NCBI RefSeq assembly: GCF_007993655.1
Contig: NZ_CP029077.1
Coordinates: 862,744 to 926,743 of the forward strand
Source: Candidatus Deianiraea vastatrix
GTDB taxonomy: Bacteria; Pseudomonadota; Alphaproteobacteria; Rickettsiales; Deianiraeaceae
Reading direction: 5' to 3'
Length of the DNA: 64,000 bases
Below are positions 18,911 through 26,913 of the stretch, one piece after another; the stretch's first letter is position 1; each line of letters opens with the position of its first letter. The translations under genes were made by a program, and so were the position numbers. Under the pieces are notes generated by a model. That model worked only from the letters and a program-made list of their open reading frames with translations, made no database searches and was not told where the DNA came from.

Positions 18911-20653
18911 ATGAAAACAAAAAACATGAACCTTTCTCAAATCGCTCAAAATCAATCCGCTAAAGAGACAATAATAAACGAAAATAACATAATAATAGAC
19001 TCCCTTGCAGTGTGTAAAGTTGCAAAAATAATCACAACCCTGCCAACCGAAACCCTCGATAACGGCACAGCCTTCATAGTCTCAAATACCCCAGATAATG
19101 CCCTTTCCTCTAAAGCAAATAACATCTGCATATACCACGTAAACTTTGGCTTTAAATTCATCGCCCCACAAGAAAATATGACATTCTTTGTAGTCTCGGA
19201 ACTTGCCCACTATGTATACACAAACAACACATGGAAAATCGTTTCCAATGCATCACAAAATAACACAAATAACCAATCCGGCTCATCATCTCAAATCCAA
19301 TCCGACTGGAATCAAACAACATCAACCTCCCCAGACTTCATCAAAAATAAACCAACCATCCCATCTAAACTAAGCAACCTTCAAAATGACATATTCTCAA
19401 ATGTCGATAACACAAGCGATGCAAATAAACCAGTCTCCACTGCAACGCAAATAGAGCTTGATAAAAAAGCAAATTCCTCAGATGTCCTCTACAAAACCAA
19501 TAACCTCCTTGAACTTTCCGATAAAGATACCGCACTTGCAAACCTTGGCGCAATGAAAAAATCAAGTAATCTTCAAGATCTGCCAGATAAATCAATAGCT
19601 AGAAATAACCTAAATGTATACTCAAAAACAGAAATAGAAACAGCACTAAACTCAAAAGCAAATTCCTCAGATGTCCTTTACAAAACCAACAACTTGCTTG
19701 AGCTTTCAGATAAAGACGCAGCTAAAACAAATCTCGGACTTGCAAAAGTCGCAACAACAGGCTCTTATAATGATTTAACCGATAAACCAACAATTACCTC
19801 AAGCGGCACAACCACCTCTCAAATCCAATCCGACTGGAACCAAACAACATCAACCTCCCCAGACTTCATCAAAAATAAACCCTCAATCCCATCACCACAA
19901 GTCAACTCAGACTGGAACTCAACCTCAGGCATATCTCAAATCCTTAATAAACCAACCCTTTCAACCGTCGCAACAACAGGCTCTTATAACGACTTGACTA
20001 ATAAACCCTCAATCCCACAAATCCCAACTAATATCTCTGCATTTACAAACGATAAAAACTACCAAATGCTATCAGATGTCCAAACCCTCATAGCATCAAT
20101 TCTTGCAGATACCCTCTCAACCTCTACATCAAAAACTTGGTCAATTGATAAAATAAAATCCTATATTTCATCAAATTCCTCATCATCCTCATCCGCTTCA
20201 TCTTTTATCGTTGGCGACTACAAAAACTCCGCCCAAACCGCAAACCACAACTCTTGGCTTTTGTGCAATGGACAAGCCGTTTCACGCACCACATATTCTG
20301 AGCTTTTTGCACTTCTTGGAACAAATTTCGGTGCAGGTGACGGCACTTTAACTTTCAACCTCCCAGACTTCCGCGGTCGCACCTTTGCCGCAATAGGTCA
20401 GGGTTCAGGACTTACAAACCGCACTCTTGGACAGAAAGTTGGCGCTGAAACCCACACTCTAACAGTAAATGAAATGCCATCACATTCACATTCAAATGGT
20501 GCTTTTTCTACTGGATATGCAGTTGCCGCTGGTGGCAATTATGGCGGATATCCTCAAGTAACAAACACAGGTAGTGCAGGTGGCGGACAATCCCACAACA
20601 ACATGCAACCAACGCTTTTTGCAGGAAATGTGTTTGTTTTTGCGGGTGTTTAA
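18911..20653 (+). CDS. phage tail-fibre-like protein with C-terminal tail collar domain
   Basis: A 580-residue modular protein. Residues about 10-110 resemble the phage DUF2793-type domain (ending in YVYTNNTWKIV). Repeated linkers follow, with SDWNQTTSTSPDFIKNKP near 133 and 309 and SDVLYKTNNLLELSDKD near 190 and 254. The C-terminal part (about 433-580) is a tail collar domain (LLCNGQAVSRTTYSELFALLG, LPDFRGRTFAAIG, EMPSHSHS) ending NVFVFAGV. In phages such proteins form trimeric receptor-binding fibres. No signal peptide and no capsid, sheath, baseplate or integrase gene is nearby, so this is an isolated phage-derived gene, possibly an adhesin or part of a remote tailocin. Domain calls are good; role is open. 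Confidence 0.8.
   Translation: MKTKNMNLSQIAQNQSAKETIINENNIIIDSLAVCKVAKIITTLPTETLDNGTAFIVSNTPDNALSSKANNICIYHVNFGFKFIAPQENMTFFVVSELAHYVYTNNTWKIVSNASQNNTNNQSGSSSQIQSDWNQTTSTSPDFIKNKPTIPSKLSNLQNDIFSNVDNTSDANKPVSTATQIELDKKANSSDVLYKTNNLLELSDKDTALANLGAMKKSSNLQDLPDKSIARNNLNVYSKTEIETALNSKANSSDVLYKTNNLLELSDKDAAKTNLGLAKVATTGSYNDLTDKPTITSSGTTTSQIQSDWNQTTSTSPDFIKNKPSIPSPQVNSDWNSTSGISQILNKPTLSTVATTGSYNDLTNKPSIPQIPTNISAFTNDKNYQMLSDVQTLIASILADTLSTSTSKTWSIDKIKSYISSNSSSSSSASSFIVGDYKNSAQTANHNSWLLCNGQAVSRTTYSELFALLGTNFGAGDGTLTFNLPDFRGRTFAAIGQGSGLTNRTLGQKVGAETHTLTVNEMPSHSHSNGAFSTGYAVAAGGNYGGYPQVTNTGSAGGGQSHNNMQPTLFAGNVFVFAGV
19289..19881 (+). repeat. 65-bp direct repeats inside the tail-fibre-like gene
   Basis: Positions 19289-19353 and 19817-19881 are near-identical copies (one mismatch seen by eye) encoding QIQSDWNQTTSTSPDFIKNK. 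Further pairs in the gene, at about 19464/19656 and 19750/19970, encode the KANSSDVLYKTNN and ATTGSYNDLT linkers. This repeat-built shaft is typical of phage fibres. Confidence 0.85.
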
Positions 20654-20714
20654 AATAAAAATGCTTGATTATTAAATAATATATCCCCATAATATACAAA
20701 ATAAATGCAATAAT

Positions 20715-20867
20715 ATGTCAATAGGAATCTGGCAACTTGTCCTCATAATTATCCTTGTTCTAATACTCTTTGGCGCAGGTAAACTTCCAATAGTAATGGG
20801 TGAAATAGGTAAAGGTATAAAAAACTTTAAAAAAGGTCTCTCAGATTCCGATGATCAAAAAAAATAA
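20715..20867 (+). CDS. tatA: Sec-independent translocase subunit TatA
   Basis: A 50-residue protein translated from ATG 20715 to TAA 20865-20867. It has a short N-terminus (MSIGIWQ), one hydrophobic helix, the conserved FGAGKLP hinge, then an amphipathic helix (MGEIGKGIKNFKKG) and a short charged tail, the full TatA/E plan in minimal form. TatA oligomers form the pore that moves folded twin-arginine substrates. tatC is only partly visible at the far end of the window (63.5-64 kb), so tat genes are dispersed. The protein is short compared with the usual 60-90 residues because the tail is reduced. It lies 61 bp after the tail-fibre-like gene. Confidence 0.88.
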   Translation: MSIGIWQLVLIIILVLILFGAGKLPIVMGEIGKGIKNFKKGLSDSDDQKK

Positions 20868-20916
20868 CTTGCATTTTACTTAAAAATCAGCTATAATGCA
20901 AAAACTTTTTCTTCAT

Positions 20917-21279
20917 ATGAAAAAAATCATAACATTACTCCTGCTTGCATCCTGCCAAGGCCCTTACCTTCCAATGTCAGGCTTTATGAATAAACCAATC
21001 GGTAAAGGTAATATGATGCCCCCAACTGACCTTCGAATAACAAACCTCCTGCCCTTTCGCCAAGAACCCTTTAAACCAATAGACCAATCAATGCGTAGCG
21101 CAACTACAGTCTCAAGCCTAAAAACAGTAGACTCATTCGATATCCTCGTCTATAAATACTATCTTCCTCATGATGATAAATGGAATTCAATCCACGCAGC
21201 GCAAATACAAGCTAATGTCTTCTCAACCCCCGGTATGCCAAAAGCAACAGATAACCAATTGCCAGAAATATTTGACTAA
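20917..21279 (+). CDS. small hypothetical lipoprotein
   Basis: From ATG 20917 the product begins MKKIITLLLLASCQG, a clear lipoprotein signal with lipobox LASC. An in-frame start seven codons upstream would add a non-signal extension and is less likely. The mature part (about 106 residues) is polar and Pro-rich with no domain I recognise. Placement between tatA (49 bp before) and nth (15 bp after) suggests cotranscription but gives no function. It is likely anchored in the inner or outer membrane facing the periplasm. Confidence 0.72.
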   Translation: MKKIITLLLLASCQGPYLPMSGFMNKPIGKGNMMPPTDLRITNLLPFRQEPFKPIDQSMRSATTVSSLKTVDSFDILVYKYYLPHDDKWNSIHAAQIQANVFSTPGMPKATDNQLPEIFD

Positions 21280-21294
21280 AAAATCTACATAATC

Positions 21295-21918
21295 ATGACT
21301 AATATCCTAAAACTCAAAGAAATATCTAAAATCCTCATTAAATCCTTTCCAAACCCTCAAACAGAACTTCACTATACAAACCACTTTACCCTTTTGATCG
21401 CAATAATCCTTTCCGCTCAAACAACAGATAAAATGGTAAATATAGCAACAAATACCCTCTTTAAACTCATTAATACCCCGCAAGACCTAATAAATCTTGG
21501 TATAGATGAACTAAAACTACACATTAAAATCCTAAATTACTATAATACTAAAGCCCAAAATATCATCAAAACAGCCCATATCCTAAACCAAATGCAATCC
21601 ATCCCAAATACCCTTGAAGACCTCATGAAACTTCCAGGCGTTGGCAGAAAAACCGCAAATGTCTTCCTAAACGTCGCCCTTGATAAACCAACTATAGCCG
21701 TAGATACACACGTTTTCCGCCTTACAAATCGCATCTTTAATGCAAACTTTACTAAACCCGAGGATGCAGAAAAATTCCTTCTTCAAATTAACTCCCATAG
21801 CCTTAAAAAACATACCCACCATCTACTAATTCTACACGGTAGATATGTTTGTAAAGCTAAAAAACCAGACTGCAAAAACTGTAAAATCTCGCACCTCTGC
21901 TCATATTTTAATCAATGA
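21295..21918 (+). CDS. nth: endonuclease III (DNA glycosylase/AP lyase)
   Basis: Removes oxidised pyrimidines and nicks abasic sites in base excision repair. The helix-hairpin-helix is MKLPGVGRKTANVFLN near residues 109-124. The catalytic lysine is in that block (GRKTAN) and the catalytic aspartate in AVDTHVFRLTNRI near 136. The C-terminal [4Fe-4S] loop is C-x6-C-x2-C-x5-C (CKAKKPDCKNCKISHLC). The 207 residues are the normal length. Its stop overlaps by 7 bp the stop end of the convergent orphan gene on the minus strand. Confidence 0.96.
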   Translation: MTNILKLKEISKILIKSFPNPQTELHYTNHFTLLIAIILSAQTTDKMVNIATNTLFKLINTPQDLINLGIDELKLHIKILNYYNTKAQNIIKTAHILNQMQSIPNTLEDLMKLPGVGRKTANVFLNVALDKPTIAVDTHVFRLTNRIFNANFTKPEDAEKFLLQINSHSLKKHTHHLLILHGRYVCKAKKPDCKNCKISHLCSYFNQ

Positions 21919-22316
21919 CCTCTGCAATTTGGTGACTTATTGCCTTGATTTACTAAAGAATGATTGTGAATGTTTGCCAATACTTGAGCTACAGATTGAT
22001 TATTCTGAACTTGTTGTTGTACTGCTTGCAAATTTTGTATTTGCGATGTAGGTTGTTGTGCTTGTATTGTAGTGTCCATATCTGCAACAACATCTTCATC
22101 TGGAACTAAATCGCTATAATCTTGATCTTGAAATTGATTATTCTGCACTTGTTGTTGCTGTTGTTGCTTTATGTGCAATATCGTTTCAGTATAACTAAAA
22201 ACATTGCCTACATTACTATTAGATGATGACTTTCCAGCATTATAATTTTCAATTTCACCTACAGCTTTTGATAATATAGCGTCAAAATTACTTGCATCTT
22301 CGTGATTACTATTCAT
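21912..22316 (-). CDS. hypothetical Gln/Asn-rich protein, 134 residues
   Basis: Not recognised. It begins MNSNHEDASNFDAILSKAV, a plausible helix, then turns into Gln/Asn-rich sequence (HIKQQQQQQVQNNQFQD and later QAVQQQVQNNQ). There is no signal peptide or membrane helix. Transcription is probably strong, because an exact TTGACA-17-TATAAT promoter lies directly upstream with the -10 box 21 nt before the ATG and no Shine-Dalgarno sequence between. The 3' end overlaps convergent nth by 7 bp. It belongs by composition and promoter plan with the orphan genes at 24386, 32356, 34412, 47769 and 54990. Confidence 0.62.
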   Translation of the reverse strand: MNSNHEDASNFDAILSKAVGEIENYNAGKSSSNSNVGNVFSYTETILHIKQQQQQQVQNNQFQDQDYSDLVPDEDVVADMDTTIQAQQPTSQIQNLQAVQQQVQNNQSVAQVLANIHNHSLVNQGNKSPNCRGH

Positions 22317-22337
22317 ATTAAAATAAAATATTGAGAA

Positions 22338-22366
22338 ATTATACCATATCTTTTCTCAACTGTCAA
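22338..22366 (-). promoter_or_regulatory. exact-consensus sigma70 promoter TTGACA-17-TATAAT
   Basis: On the minus strand TTGACA is at 22366-22361 and TATAAT at 22343-22338, spaced 17 bp, the ideal sigma70 promoter. It lies 21 nt before the start codon of the 134-residue Gln/Asn-rich gene. Confidence 0.88.
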
Positions 22367-22393
22367 GTATTTTTTTAATTAATATTGCATCCC

Positions 22394-24247
22394 TTAAATT
22401 CCAAGCACAAAACTTACAATTCCATCCTTATCAATGCCGGATTTCGCCTTCATGTTTGAAATAGTGTCGTGCGCTAAAAACTCATCACTCATATGCAAAC
22501 TAACCACCCTTGCACCTAAATTATTCCTTGACATAAAGTCCGCTACAATACCGCCAAACCCACATACCGAGCCCTCCTCAACTGTAATAATCTTCCGCCC
22601 CCCTAAAGCCTTTAGCCTTGCCTCATCAAGTGGCTTTGCAAAACGCCCATCAATTACAGAAACTAAAATGCCATGCACATTTTTTAACTCCTCATATGCA
22701 AGCTTTACCTCGCCTAAACACGCCCCATATGAAATAATTACAACATCACCCTCATGCACATAAATGTCTCGCATCTTCCCAATTTCAGCCGCATTAATAC
22801 CCTCAATATCCGGCATCTCCTCAAGACATGTTAAGCCCCTTGGATACCTAAACGCACACGGCATGTCATTAATCTCATTTGCAGCCTTCATCATGCTAAT
22901 TAACTCAATCTCACACGATGGCGCCATAACTATAATGTTTGGTAAAATCGACAGAAATGCTATGTCAAAAGACCCCGCATGCGTCGCCCCATCTGCCCCA
23001 ACATATCCAGCCCTGTCAATTGCAAATCTTACAGGTAATTTCTGTATGCAAATATCGTGAATAATCTGATCATACGCGCGCTGCAAAAATGTCGAATATA
23101 TCACGCAATACGGCTTGTATCCACACATAGCAAGACCCCCTGAAAATGTAACAGCATGCTGCTCCGCAATTGCAACATCAAACATTCGACTTGGAAACTG
23201 CCCTCCAAACTTGTCAAGCCCCGTCCCATTTGGCATACCAGCAGTAATTGCAACAACCCTCTCATCACCCCTTGCAAGATGTATAAGAGTTCTTGAAAAA
23301 ACATCAGTATATGTTAAATTTCTACACTTTTCCTGCTTTCCCGTTGCAATATCAAACTTTACAACCCCATGTAGCTTGTCCTGTGCATGCTTTGCAGGCT
23401 CGTAACCTCTTCCCTTTTCCGTTCTAACATGAATTAAAATCGGCTTTGCCATATCACTTTCCTTTGCAGTCTTTAATACCTCTATAACATCCTCAATCTC
23501 ATGTCCGTCAATTGGCCCAATGTAATAAAAACCCATTGACTCAAATATATTCCCCCCAATTATCATGTCCTTTACAGCACTCTCCGCCTTTTTCATAAAT
23601 CTTGATGCAAAATCAGGTAACATAGACTTAATCCTGCCCCTTGCACGAATATATCTGCTTGACCCAATTAACCTTACTAAATAATTCCTCATGGCCCCAA
23701 CAGCTGGCGCAATAGACATGTCATTATCGTTTAAAATAATAATAACCTTGCTGCCTAAATCACTTGCATTGTTTAACCCCTCATACGCCATCCCCCCTGT
23801 TATACTGCTATCTCCAATAACCGCAACTACATCATGCCTCTCGCCCTTTAAATCTCTACCCTTTGCAAGCCCAAGCGCAGCAGAAATAGACGTAGAACTA
23901 TGCCCAGCCCCAAATACATCATACTCGCTTTCAAATATCGAACAAAAACCCGAAATCCCCCCAGCCTGCCTAATCGTCGGTAATAAATCCTTTCTGCCAG
24001 TTAAAATCTTGTGCGGATACGCCTGATGCCCTATGTCCCATATCACCTTGTCAATCGGCGTTTTAAATACATAATGCAGCGCAATCGATAACTCAACAAC
24101 TCCAAGCCCAGCCCCAAGATGTCCACCGGTTTTTGATAATGTCTCGATCATATATCCACGAATGTCCTGTGCAAGATCTCTTAGCTCGTCTACGCTAAAA
24201 CCCCTCATGTCATCTGGAAAATTGACCCTATCTAATACACGATACAT
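22394..24247 (-). CDS. dxs: 1-deoxy-D-xylulose-5-phosphate synthase
   Basis: Thiamine-diphosphate enzyme that condenses pyruvate and glyceraldehyde 3-phosphate, the first step of the MEP isoprenoid pathway. From ATG 24247 (MYRVLDRVNFP) there are 617 residues; the frame is open to ATG 24268, but the later start matches the family better. Visible motifs are GHLGAGLGVVEL near 45, the ThDP/Mg site GDSSITGGMAYEGLNN near 150, and the transketolase region (GIAEQHAV-type block AIAEQHAVTFSGGLA near 365, DRAGYVGADGATHAG near 415). It stands alone. Its product feeds the polyprenyl synthase at 16.2 kb. Confidence 0.96.
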   Translation of the reverse strand: MYRVLDRVNFPDDMRGFSVDELRDLAQDIRGYMIETLSKTGGHLGAGLGVVELSIALHYVFKTPIDKVIWDIGHQAYPHKILTGRKDLLPTIRQAGGISGFCSIFESEYDVFGAGHSSTSISAALGLAKGRDLKGERHDVVAVIGDSSITGGMAYEGLNNASDLGSKVIIILNDNDMSIAPAVGAMRNYLVRLIGSSRYIRARGRIKSMLPDFASRFMKKAESAVKDMIIGGNIFESMGFYYIGPIDGHEIEDVIEVLKTAKESDMAKPILIHVRTEKGRGYEPAKHAQDKLHGVVKFDIATGKQEKCRNLTYTDVFSRTLIHLARGDERVVAITAGMPNGTGLDKFGGQFPSRMFDVAIAEQHAVTFSGGLAMCGYKPYCVIYSTFLQRAYDQIIHDICIQKLPVRFAIDRAGYVGADGATHAGSFDIAFLSILPNIIVMAPSCEIELISMMKAANEINDMPCAFRYPRGLTCLEEMPDIEGINAAEIGKMRDIYVHEGDVVIISYGACLGEVKLAYEELKNVHGILVSVIDGRFAKPLDEARLKALGGRKIITVEEGSVCGFGGIVADFMSRNNLGARVVSLHMSDEFLAHDTISNMKAKSGIDKDGIVSFVLGI

Positions 24248-24333
24248 TATAAAAAACCATTTTCCCAATCATAAAACAATATAATCAAAAAGCAAGTCTT
24301 TTTTCCTAAAATCAACTAATATACGAAAATCTC

Positions 24334-24362
24334 TTGACAATTGATTAATTTTCGCGTATAAT
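24334..24362 (+). promoter_or_regulatory. exact-consensus sigma70 promoter TTGACA-17-TATAAT
   Basis: TTGACA 24334-24339 and TATAAT 24357-24362 are spaced 17 bp. The -10 box ends 23 nt before the start codon of the orphan gene at 24386. The leader has no Shine-Dalgarno sequence. Confidence 0.88.
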
Positions 24363-24385
24363 GCAATAACTTTTAGTGTAAATAT

Positions 24386-25234
24386 ATGGATCAAAATAAC
24401 AACCAATCAAATAGCGTAGTTTTGTATACAAAAGAAAGTTTGAAAGATAGAGAGATAAATGATGGCATTAAAATATTAAAGAGTGCCGGTAAAACAATTG
24501 CACAAGAAATCCCAGATGATTTTTCATCTGATGATGTAAACAAAATTATACAGCAATACCAACAACAAGGTGTAAATAAAGTTTACTTCATTTCACAAAT
24601 GTTATCAAATGAGACTAATAAAATGTTAGAATTTTTAGAAAGCAATAAAAATGAACATTTACGCTTCATGTTTATATCGTGTAATATATTTAGAGAAATG
24701 AGTGATTTATTTGACATTACAAACGTTAAAATTCCTTATAATTCTGTTTATACAGGCTGTAATGTTTCAATGACGAACAACCCTTTAAGATTGCCAGCGA
24801 ATGCCGATATAGTTCAAATACTATTTGATCATAACAAAAAGGACAAAATTTTTCAACTTAAAGGCAACGTAAATGACATTATTCATGGTAAAATTGCACA
24901 ATTACTCAAAGAAAAACAAGATCTGAAAAATGAAAACAAAATTCTTTCTGAAACAGGTCAACAAAATAAACAAAATGCTGAAGTTGTTAATCTTAAAATT
25001 GTTGCAATTCAAGAATGTATTGATAAACTTCAAAGTATTTCAAACCTTATACTGGAAGGAAAAGTACCAAAAGATCCACAATATAGTGCTAGAAAGTTTA
25101 TTCCATATCGTCCATACTTGGGAGGAAAAAACATACAAAGTATACTTTCTACTAAATTTTATCAAAATGTCGAAGAGGTTAGTAACAAAAGTAATACGAG
25201 AAATTCTTTAACAGGTGGCGGTCTTGTGATATAG
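24386..25234 (+). CDS. hypothetical protein, 282 residues, with coiled-coil segment
   Basis: Not recognised. A Gln/Asn-rich start (MDQNNNQSNSVVLYTKE) leads into a mixed alpha/beta-looking domain to about residue 170 (VNKVYFISQMLSNETNKMLEF, LRFMFISCNIF). A Lys/Glu/Gln-rich coiled coil follows near 170-215 (KIAQLLKEKQDLKNENKIL), then a Gly-rich tail ending LTGGGLVI. There is no signal peptide or membrane segment. It is transcribed from an exact-consensus promoter 23 nt upstream, divergent from dxs. The small DUF1640-like gene follows 64 bp later. No function can be assigned. Confidence 0.65.
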   Translation: MDQNNNQSNSVVLYTKESLKDREINDGIKILKSAGKTIAQEIPDDFSSDDVNKIIQQYQQQGVNKVYFISQMLSNETNKMLEFLESNKNEHLRFMFISCNIFREMSDLFDITNVKIPYNSVYTGCNVSMTNNPLRLPANADIVQILFDHNKKDKIFQLKGNVNDIIHGKIAQLLKEKQDLKNENKILSETGQQNKQNAEVVNLKIVAIQECIDKLQSISNLILEGKVPKDPQYSARKFIPYRPYLGGKNIQSILSTKFYQNVEEVSNKSNTRNSLTGGGLVI

Positions 25235-25298
25235 GTTAATAATCTGCTTGACATTTAAACTTTCTTTACCACACATATAAGCAAACCATTGAAAAAAT

Positions 25299-25532
25299 AT
25301 GCAGTTTTCTTTTGATACACTTCGTTTTGTTGAAATTTTAACAAAAAATAATACCTTTACTGATGCTCAAGCGAAAAATATCATTAACGTCCTAAAAGAG
25401 ATTGAGGAGAAGAATCTAAATATACTTGCAACAAAAAGAGATTTGCGCGAGTATTACTACAAAACAATAATTGCAATCGGCGTTATGATGACGTCACTTT
25501 CCGGCCTCATCATTGCTATCTTGAATAAATAA
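25299..25532 (+). CDS. small DUF1640-like coiled-coil membrane protein
   Basis: 77 residues with the layout of short DUF1640 proteins: a helix (FDTLRFVEILTKNNTFTDAQ), a middle region with IEEKNLNILATKRDLRE, and a C-terminal membrane helix (IIAIGVMMTSLSGLIIAI). The LATKxDL element is characteristic. Function of the family in bacteria is not known to me. The gene is bracketed by near-identical copies of cttgacatttaactttct at about 25257 and 25536, roughly 279 bp apart, which look like a direct repeat around the gene. The family call is moderate. Confidence 0.6.
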   Translation: MQFSFDTLRFVEILTKNNTFTDAQAKNIINVLKEIEEKNLNILATKRDLREYYYKTIIAIGVMMTSLSGLIIAILNK

Positions 25533-25585
25533 ATCCTTGACATTTAACTTTCTAATCATAACCTTGCTTAAATGATTCTTAATTA

Positions 25586-26911
25586 ATGAATTTTGCAATT
25601 GCAAAGCTTACATCTTTAATACTCTACCCAATTTTCGGCGTTCCATTCTTGGTGCTCCTTGTTGTTTTTGCAAGTTTATACCTTTCAATTCGCTTAAAAT
25701 TCATCAATATCACAGGCTTTTTAAAAGAAAGAAAAAATAAAGTCGGAAGAAGTAAAAAAGACGAAGTCTCAGGCTTTGGCGCCTTTATGTCCGCAGCTGG
25801 ATCAACCCTTGGAATGGGTAATATCGTTGGCGGCGCAATAGCAGTAAAAATAGCAGGCCCAGGCTCAATATTTTGGATAATAATCTTCAGCCTCCTTCTC
25901 TCAATGATTAAATTCGCAGAAACAGCCCTCGGACATCACTTTCGCCATGAAGATAAAAATCATGTCATAAGCGGCGGTGCATTTTTCTATATCCGTGACG
26001 GCTTTGCAAAACTTAATCTTGCCCGCATCGGCCTAATATTTTCCATAATCTACGCAATAGCATTCATCATAGCCTACCTTGCAGCAGGCGCTTTCCAAAT
26101 GAATCAAATATCCTCCCTTGTCGCAAATGAAATCATTAATAAAGAAAAATACCGCATAATAACAGCTATTTTAATAGGATTTTTCTCTCTCGCAGTTCTT
26201 GTCGGCGGTATACATAGAATAGCAAAAATCTCAACAGCACTCGTGCCTTTTATGGTAATTTGCCATCTATTTTGCTCAATCGTAATAATAACACTTCATA
26301 TCCATAACTTCGATGATGTTCTAAAAAGCATCCTGCAGTCAGCATTTTCTCCAGAAAATAACTCTAAATACGGCGGTATGATATTCGTTGTAGTCTACTC
26401 TCTTCAACGCATTCTCTTTGGCTCAGACTCAGGCACAGGCGCAGCAGCAATAGCAAATAGTAACTCAAATAAATCCTCAATACAACAAGCCCTTATAGTC
26501 TCAATAGAACCCATGCTCGTTGCCCTTATGATGATAGTTAGTAGCCTTGTCGTAATGCTCACAGGCGCTCATCTGCACGAACTTTCAAATGGTATACATA
26601 CAGTAAGTATAGCCTTTGCAAACGGCGGTAATTTAATAAAATATATCTTCTGGTTCAATATTAGCATTTTTGGTCTAACTAGCATAATAAGTAATGGCTA
26701 CTACGTCGAAAAAACATGGTACTACCTTTCAAATGGTCGCTTCATACTCCTTTCTAAAATCACATATATTTTCGCCTGCATGATATGCGCTAATATGTCT
26801 TTTGCCTCAATAATGCCCCTTGCAGATATAGGCTTTAATCTTGCAATAATACTAAATGTAATCGCAATAATAGCACTTTCTCCAATAATTAAAAAAATCC
26901 TTATATCCTAA
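25586..26911 (+). CDS. second AGCS family amino acid:cation symporter
   Basis: 441 residues, multi-pass membrane protein, probably an alanine/glycine importer. The AGCS signature appears near residue 70 (SAAGSTLGMGNIVGGAIAVK), and the conserved DSGTGAAAIANSNSN block near residue 285 matches the ANETGFGTAA block of the family. The rest of the sequence differs strongly from the AGCS protein at 589-2022, so these are distinct family members, not a recent duplication. It converges with the UbiH-like gene, with only 2 bp between stop codons. Confidence 0.87.
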   Translation: MNFAIAKLTSLILYPIFGVPFLVLLVVFASLYLSIRLKFINITGFLKERKNKVGRSKKDEVSGFGAFMSAAGSTLGMGNIVGGAIAVKIAGPGSIFWIIIFSLLLSMIKFAETALGHHFRHEDKNHVISGGAFFYIRDGFAKLNLARIGLIFSIIYAIAFIIAYLAAGAFQMNQISSLVANEIINKEKYRIITAILIGFFSLAVLVGGIHRIAKISTALVPFMVICHLFCSIVIITLHIHNFDDVLKSILQSAFSPENNSKYGGMIFVVVYSLQRILFGSDSGTGAAAIANSNSNKSSIQQALIVSIEPMLVALMMIVSSLVVMLTGAHLHELSNGIHTVSIAFANGGNLIKYIFWFNISIFGLTSIISNGYYVEKTWYYLSNGRFILLSKITYIFACMICANMSFASIMPLADIGFNLAIILNVIAIIALSPIIKKILIS

Positions 26912-26913
26912 AA

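Noticed and set aside
18911-20653. Prophage around the tail-fibre-like gene
   Set aside because: Neighbours on both sides are core genes (dnaJ, tatA, nth); no integrase, capsid, terminase or attachment repeat was seen.
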